From Periplaneta americana (lineage: Eukaryota; Arthropoda; Insecta; Blattodea; Blattidae): a stretch of 64,000 nucleotides of DNA. The stretch lies in assembly GCF_040183065.1 (NCBI RefSeq), contig NC_091121.1, positions 62,156,287-62,220,286 on the forward strand, written 5' to 3'. Of the stretch, positions 11,301 to 20,300 are shown in pieces. Numbering within the stretch: the first letter of the stretch is position 1; every line of letters starts with the position of its first letter. A program made the position numbers and the translations under genes. The notes beneath the pieces were generated by a model. It was not told the origin of the DNA. It was given only the letters and a program-made list of their open reading frames with translations, and did not search any database.

Positions 11301-14300
11301 AATCGTCTCAGAGCTGTTATTAGGAACAAGGGAGGCCACATAGATTACTGAGGTATGTCTTAGGTCCTTTTTTTATCCCGTTTAAGTGTTTTTGCATATA
11401 AGTAATTACGTTGTTCGGATTAATTTGTTATGCTACTGTATTTTGTGGAGGTATACATGCTAATAAAAGTATAATGGGCCTATACAAGTCAAGGAATCGA
11501 CAAACGCTTGAATAAATATTGGAAAAGAAGCAGTAGACCTACTCTGTAATTTAGTTGTGATGCGAAACACACAATGTTGTGACAGAAACAGATTGAAGAA
11601 CTAGAAAATCTTGTTAGATATTTCTTCAGTAAGCCTATATATTTTACCACGAAAAAGCTTTCGATGTACCAGAAAAAAGCTTTCGATGATCAGCTAGAGT
11701 TAAATGAGGTTCCTTGACAGCACTTGCCATATTCGAAAGTAGATTTGTTATTTGTGTTTCTGAAGTTTGTGTAATCTTCAGATTAGTTTATCTATACAAG
11801 TCATGGTATTGACAAACACTTGAATAAATATTGGAAAAGAAGCAGTAGACCTACTTTGTAATTTAGTTGTGATGCAAAATACACAATGTTGTGACAGAAA
11901 CAGATTGAAGAACTAGAAAATCTTGTTAGATATTTCTTCAGTAAGCCTATATATTTTACCACGAAAAAGCTTTCGATGAACCAGAAAAAAGCTTTCGATG
12001 ATAGTAATCAGCTAGAGTTAAATGAGGTTCCTTGACAGCACTTGCCATATTCGAAAGTAGATTTGTTATTTGTGTTTCTGAAGTTTGTGTAATCTTCAGA
12101 TTAGTTTATTCTTTGATAACAAATTTTTCTATTTCGTAAAATATGTTAGGCCTGCTGTATTTAGGCTATGTATATCACCGTCAGCAAAATTGGTTTAAAT
12201 TTCTGTTTCAGATTCAACAGATAAACGTAGCCTATTAGGATATTTTTTTGTGGTTTTCCTTGCTGCATTTGCCTTCCTTGCGAGTAAATGTTTTCACAGA
12301 AATATGAGATTTTTAATTCCAACCATTTGTATGTCTCCTGTGGTTAAAAACATTCAGAAGCCTCTTATAATATAGGCTACAGCAATACTGAAATTTGATT
12401 GAAATTCTGTTATGGTTAAGATGCTGGGTACTTACATTTTACAGTATTGAAGGCATTTAAGGATTTTGCTATGACGACATTAGATAGTGCTTGATTTGTC
12501 GGGTCTATTTCATTTTTTCAAGACTTTAGTTAAGCACTGCATTACATAATATATTGTTCTGAAATAGGCCTACGTCTTTTCCAGAAAATGTTCGGAACAA
12601 TATGGTCCCACAACCATATCACCTATGGTCTGTCCAAAACAACTTCCGACCTGACAAATGGCGCCTTTAGCATGTTACCATGGCAACCATTCAAATCAAC
12701 CAATCACAAGAGATGCATAACCATGTAACGGGACGGTGTTGCCTTGTCTATGTTTACGAGTGAATACCAGGGCTTAGTGGTGAATACAGTGGCTGGAATG
12801 ACTGAGTTGGCTGGTTAACGAGTGCTTTGTGTGAATTAAAAATATTATTTAGTTGTATTATTGTTTTAGTGTACCGATAATTATTGTGTTTAAAATATAT
12901 TACACTATTATCTTCGTTGTCATTGGTGGAGTGTGTGTTTTCTAGTTTCTGCTAGAGTTTTTAAATAGATGACTTGTGCAATGTCGGAAGGAAAGGCAGG
13001 CGGAGAATAAAGAATATTGGACAAGGCGTCCCGTTAAAAGAGTCAAGCCCGAGAGATGGTGTGTTATGTAAGAGAGTATTTTTGACGGAGAAAAGATAAT
13101 GGCGGGCCTTTTTAACCTTTGGCGCAAGTCGTAATGAGAACTGTTGCTTGTGTTAAAATTAATAAGCACTGTTACCAATATTTGAAAAGAAAAAGGCCGT
13201 GCAGATTTTTAATTATAAATATTTTTACAGTTTACAATTTTTTCAACGCCTTTCTAAGAATATTACATTGATGAATACCGACACTCATATAAGTAGAGGC
13301 TTCGTATTAAATTAAAACTGTTTTTTCAGTTTACAGTCCTTTCGACACTTTTCTAACGGTATTTACATTGAAGAATACCGGTACTACTACTACTAATTAT
13401 TATTATTATATTATTATAGGCTAATAAAAATAATAATGTACACAAATTTTAATGCCTAGTGTTCAACAAATTGGTTAGAAATGTATGTGTTCATGTCAGC
13501 CATTCATTACTGCATTCTATCGGCAGCGCGCTCGCTTACACGAAACATGGGCAACATGACAACATTGCTCCCCCCTTCTCTATAAGCTGTCAAGTCGGAA
13601 GTAGTTTTGGTCAAGATATAGTATTCCACACCACCACATTATAACTTTTGGAGCACACAAGGGTTGTTAGCTTCATGCATTCATTTTGGGTTTTCTTTGG
13701 ACCAGTATCGTGCATTTTGTGTATGAGTGTGCCCATCCAGAAACAATAAGCATTCGTCACTGAACAGAACATGGTGAAAGAAGAATTGATCATTATGCAA
13801 ACGCTGTGTGATCCAGTTGCAGTGTGTTTGCATCTTGAGTGGATCCTCTTCTTGCATTGTGTGTAAATGTTGTGATTTGTACAAGTACCATGATCTGCCT
13901 CCTTCCCAAGCCTGCAATTCTTTATAACATAATCTCGTATGTCATCCTTTCACTTTCATAGACAGGCTGGTCATTTGTCCAAGAAATATCACATTTATCT
14001 GACTGTGCTCCCCTCTATCAAGAGCGAATAGCATTAAAGGCAACTGCTTAAGATTGGGAAATGCCTAATAAGAAAAAAGCAATAAATGTAAGACAGAAAG
14101 AATACCATGATGGAGATGAATGAACCTAATATTATTTCCCCCCCCCCCTTTCTTTTCATTTATCTCGTGTCCGGATAAACCCCATCATGGTGATACGAGG
14201 ACGATTTGTAAAATAAAGAATGTTTAGTCATAAAAATATTTGTTTCTTAAAGAAACTGACTATACCTTAACCTATTTGCCAACATAGTTGCCTTGGACAT

Positions 14301-17300
14301 TTAGACACTTGTACCTCAAGACCAGTTTAAGTATTCCCTCGTCATAAAAAAGTGGCTACTTATTTATTCACCCAGTCAATGACAGCACATTTTAAATCAT
14401 TTTCGGTCAGTATGTCTTTCGGTCATTCAGATGATCAATCTGTTGGACATTGGTCGTTCAGTTGTTCAATCCGTAAGTGCGTCTTTTGTTAGCCAGTCTG
14501 TTGGTCTGTCAGCAGTCAGTCAGTCATTCTTACTGTTGCTCTTTTGGTCCATTGGATGATCAGACGGTCTGTCAATGGTCAGTCAGGCGGTCTGTCAATG
14601 GTCAGTCAGACGGTTGATCTGTCAGCCAGTCATTTGAGACATTCATTGCATTGAGTAGATCGTTTGTTTGGTTGGTTAATCTGTCAGTGAATCTTCCTGT
14701 TAGCCAATCTTTTGATCTGTGTTGGTCAGCAGTAATCTGTCGGTTAGTCATTTGGTTTGTGTTGGTCAATTGGATGATCAGACACACTGTTGGCTAGGTG
14801 ATCAGTGTGTCATTCAGTCTGTCAGTATTCGATCATTTTGTCTTCAGCCTCAGACGGACAATCAGTGAGTAGATTGCTTGGTTAGTCCGTCATTTTATCT
14901 TTCTTTTAGCCAATCTTTTGGTCTGTCTGCAGTCTCTAGATTGGTCAATCAGTCATTCAGTCTGGTGACCAAATGAATAATTGAATGAATGTCTGACTGG
15001 CATACAGACCTTGTGACTGACCAACTAACTGACCTCTGGTAGATCTAAATAGTCCGACGAATAACTGATTGAACTTCGCAGTCTGTGCGATTATCAATAT
15101 GCACGTTCATTAAAAAAATGCTAAACTCAAGAAATGAATGTTTTCGTGTTTACATGCCAACAATTGCGCTAGGCATTAAACGACATTTCATACAAGTTGA
15201 GAGGATACCTACACCCCCCAAGTTGTACACACAAGAAAATAAAATATTAGATAAAGTACATAAGTGAATATAAAATACAATGACATAGATGTTTGACAAT
15301 TACAAGTTTCAGTATATTTTAGTGTTCTTACAATATTTTCAACTAATACTTAATTACATGAAGGAATGTTAGTTTGTATTATGAAGTCAGGGGGGAGCGA
15401 CACAGTGCTTGTGTATGCTTAGAGTAGCAACTAGTGGTGAAGAAACCTTTATCTTCTGCTGTCAGTAGCTTTTTAATGTGCCAGTTGATATAAACAACAA
15501 TAAAATGAAATACAAACACTTAATACAGATTTTCGAAATATAGATTACCGGTAAACATTTTCAATAATAAGAATTTTCACTATGTTCAAAGTCAATTAGT
15601 TGAACGTTAGTAAGATAGACAGTAGTGTCTTCTCCTTCACGAATGGTAAAGAGTGTGAGTAGAGGGGAAAAACCTATCAACCAAACTGAAATGGGGATTA
15701 GTGTCGTGCATTTCATGCTCTATGTTTGGTTCAAGTTTGTCGAACGTGACAAGAACCGAAGTCTGCTGCTTTGAAGAAGCGGATCTGTCTCGCTCGCTTG
15801 GTCTTGCTCCTTGTATGATCTGTACCCTTAAGTTCGCTGGCCTCTCCTACACTCCCCTCCCAACCCTTCATGCTTTTAGCTGAGTAAGGATTTTAGAACA
15901 AATCTTGTGAAGTTTTATTTAGTTGTAAGAACAGGTAATTTTTATTACAAAAAATATGATTGAACTTCGACAGAAATATACGTACATATAAGTAAATCAC
16001 ATTATGTTTTTAAAATACATTACAGTTCTTACTATACCAGTAAGCGAAAGAAAATAGCTATAATTACATTCTTCACATAATATTCAAATAAATCACAGTT
16101 GCTCGATAACAATATTTGTGTGACTATAGGGATGATAGAAGTATTACAGGCACTATCTTCGATTCAAGTTAGTCGAGTATGACGAAGTTCAACATTCGTC
16201 ATGTTCCCTCTGCAGAAGGCCTGTCGTGTTTATTCCACTTTGTTATAAAATATTTGCTGTCCTCCACTCCTACCCCTTCATGTTTTAGCATAGACCTTGC
16301 GATTAGTTTTTCATATAAAATAAGACGAAGTTTGTAATGTCTTGGTTGCCTCTCTCTTGTTCGAACATTGCAGGACACTATTTTAAATCGCTTAAGGATT
16401 TGCACACTTGTCTTGTGATTAGTTCTTTTCATATGGAATAAGACGAAGTTTGCAATGTTGCGGTTTCCTCTCTCATGTTTGAACTCTGCACATACTAGTC
16501 TGTACTTTGAACATATGCATTTTCTAAATATATTTTGTTTGATTTATGTATACGTATATTTATGTGAATGTTTAGTCATATTACTAACAAGAAAAATTAC
16601 CTGTACTCACTACTATGCCTAACTTCGCAAATATGTGCCTGATATCCTTATGCAGCGAAAGTGTAAAGACGCAGGGAGAGGAGGAACTAAGAAGAAAGGC
16701 ACCGAACATATCGTGGGGTTTCTGCGAAAACCCTGTAACTCCAATTTTGCTGAAAATGGAGTTATTGTTATCTAAATATGTAAAATGTTATGCTCCATCG
16801 TCTGGGAAAACCCACTTACTCCTGTGAGGTATAGTTTTTCTCAGGTATATTCCTGGTGTCCTTTTTGAACTTAAGTCAAGAATTACAACTCCAAAACTTC
16901 AACTCCGTTTTTCTCAAAACTTAGAAAAATGGAGTTATAGGATTTTCACAGAAACCCCACGATATGTAAGGAAGGGAAAAGATTGAACAAACGCAAAGGT
17001 AGCTTCAGTTCTGCAAAAACTCTGCAAACATGAACATAAGGCCTCTTACTGGTTTTCAATGGATTCGGTTATTTTAGTTTACATGCTTCACTTCCATGTA
17101 CTGTTGGGATGACTGTGGAGTAGGGCGAATTTCGTAGTACCTTGATATTCCCTCTCATGTTCGAACATTGCACGACACTACTAGGCACCATACTGAACAC
17201 AGGTAATGCGAGACCAGCTGCAAGCAAACAGCTGTGAGTCAGTATTCGCAAACATTCTTTACTTCACAAATCACCATATTAGTAAAGTTCAACTGAAAGT

Positions 17301-20300
17301 TCCTTACTGAAGTTTTATGAATATAATGGTTGATTTATGTCTTGTTAGTTCACGGATCTTAAGAGTGATTACCAGCATACTCCTATTCTCACCTTCCTCA
17401 TCTGTGCTTGAAAATGCCAAACTATAAAAGCATCATATTTTAAATACATTCACTGGTTGTTTATTTATTTAATAAACTTTTTGATAATTCTTTTATGGTT
17501 TGTTGCAGTGGACAAATACAAGAATCAAACATCAGACAAGGTGAAGAAGAATGAGTTGAATACTCCAAAAGTAGTCTCTGCAAATCCACTTGACAACTTA
17601 GACTGTAAGAAAAATGTTACTTATTCAAAATTAGTTTTTATTTATTTTCCGTGAAAATGAAATCGCAGTAAAAAAAAAAAAAACTGCAAAAATGAACTTC
17701 ATAAGAAAATATTTTAAGTGTTTATTTACCAAACTTACCACCAGATAAAGTATACCTAGCAAAATATAATGGGATTCAGAATAATTAGTTACACATTCTA
17801 AATCAGTATGTTCAGATCTTCAGAAGAGAACAGCTTCATTTGTTTCTGAGTGTTCATAATAAGAAAAATTCGAGTATGTTGTATGAAAGTAATATTAATA
17901 ATGTTATTATTTTTACAACAAGAAAATTACCAAATTTACACAAATTCTAGGAATAATAAACAATACATTAAAAGCTAAATTAGTACAAAAATCTACAAGA
18001 ATAAAAATATATAATACACTAGCATTACCCTCCCTTTTATACGGAAGCGAGATTTGGTCATTAAAGAAAAAAGACATGAACAGAATCAAAGCAACGGAAA
18101 TGAAATTTTTCAGGAGGACAGCAGGATATACTCTTTTAGACCGAAAAAGGAATGAAGAAATTTTAGAACAATTAGAAGTAGAGTCAGTAGAAGAAAAAAT
18201 CAGCAGATACAAATTCAATTGGCTAGATCATTTAAGAAGAATGGAAAATTCAAGAATCCCAAAAATTATGATGCAATATAAACCTAGAGGACATCGTCGA
18301 CCAGGAAGACCTTTAAGAAGACTGCTAGATGGGGCCGAAACAGGTCTACAGAGGCCTAATTCGTGAAGGATGATGATGATGATGATGATTATTTTTACAA
18401 ACGTTGATGTACAATAGTATTGCAATCCAATCGAATTTCAGTACAGTAGAACCTCTATTATCCGTGGTAATGAAGGGGTTGGAGTAAATGGATAATCGAA
18501 TCGAATAATCTACACCATAAAAGGTTAAGTATTCAATCCATTTTCGTAATTTCCCCCCTGGTCTTTTGTTTTAATGCTCTAGGTAGTGAATCAGAAATTC
18601 ACTAATTTAAGTCTGGTTTTTAATGACCAAGGAAACTCCTTATGACTGCTGTCCGTGGAAAAAAAAGTAATAGTAGAGATCTCATATGTAGATTTACATA
18701 CTTAATACACTTTATACTTGTTTTTTTTTTATTTTTTTTTTTTTTATTAAATTACGCACAGTTGTAATTCTGATCTTGTATTCTGATACGAGATGAACCA
18801 CAGTTTCTCTTTTACCAAACCACTCAATTACTTGCACGTTTTTCTGTAGCACAAAACGTTTACTTTTGAAATCTGTGAAAGATATTTTGCATAGAAGTCA
18901 GACAGTATGACCACTCTAGACCAAATTGTGTCAGGGTAAAAGTTTGTAAAAAAAAACACACTATAGAAAAAATTCGTACTAATATAATGTAAGTTAATAG
19001 TACATTGAGATAAATCTTGTATTGTTACACTAGGGCCTACTTCGTATTTTTTTTCTGCAGCAAGAAAAGAAAAACCTGAAGACATCCACCAATCAGTTAA
19101 TGGGGTGACGGATAATTGGAGTTCTATTATAGTGTTAAAGTATCCAAAGTACAGTTAATAATTTGGAATTTTACAGGGAAATTTATTCAAATGAAATACT
19201 GTATCTTACATAAGGAAGAACACACAGTACAAGACTAGGTTAAATGATCTTACCCATTACAAACACATGTCACATTGAATGGAATTAGGTCTACAAAATT
19301 GGTGCCAGAGGAAAGAAAAATTCTCAAAGCTTTTGTTGGTTTATCTTGTGACCATAGTATACATTATTCACCACCAGGGTGACATGAGAAGAAATGGCTG
19401 CCATTGAAGACGAGGAATTCTGTACTTATATTACAGCAATGACTCCTGCTGCAGTTGAAAGAGGACAATTCTGGTTTCATCTTCCAACTTTTACAGAGAA
19501 GAAGTCACCTCAGTGAGAGACTACCAAACAGGTGGATTGTGCTAGGTCCTGATGGTGATTCCATGTCCACCAGACCTGATGCCCTGTGACACACTTCTGT
19601 GAGGATTTATCTAAGATCAAGTCTATGCACCACCATCGCCATAATTGATCATACTATGTTGCAATGTGTCTGGCAGGAAGGACTCAAGATTGAACACCTG
19701 TGATGTACTGAAACAAAGCTTTGAGAATCTCTCTTTCCATTTTTGCCATGCCAGTTTTGTCCAGTTGAATTCAATTGAATGAAGTAACATGTTTATAATT
19801 GGGAAGATCATTTAGCGTAGCCCTGTTTTTTGTTTGATGAATTTCTGATGTGATTGTAGAAAACAGTATTTCATTGAGGTTGAGACTAAGTGTCGAAGTT
19901 AGAGTGGAAAAAGTCTTTACTGAAGATGGCAAATTATCAAATCTTGTAACTAGAGTACATGATGATCCATTTGTGAAACTTTGATTTGCAACTTTATATT
20001 GCTTTATGTAAATAAACTGGTTAACTTAAATAAGAGTTTATAAATAATTTAACAATTTACAAATAATTTATTTCAAAAGGTTGTATAGAACAGTGTAAAT
20101 AATAACTTTAATTACAGGATCGGCAAGCCATGTGATATATGTGTTCCAAAAAACATGCTTGCTTTGCAATGTAAAAAAAAGTGAAAGTAAATGTTGCGAG
20201 AAGGGCTGGAGGGGAACAAGATGTATTAATGCAAACACGAAGAGTGAGGGTTTGCACATTTTCTTTTACAACCACGTACTCAGCAAACGCCAGACATTAA

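Noticed and set aside
14602-14787. Minus-strand ORF rich in Asn, Thr, Asp
   Set aside because: It is a translation of the degenerate TCAG/GTCTGTCAG tract.
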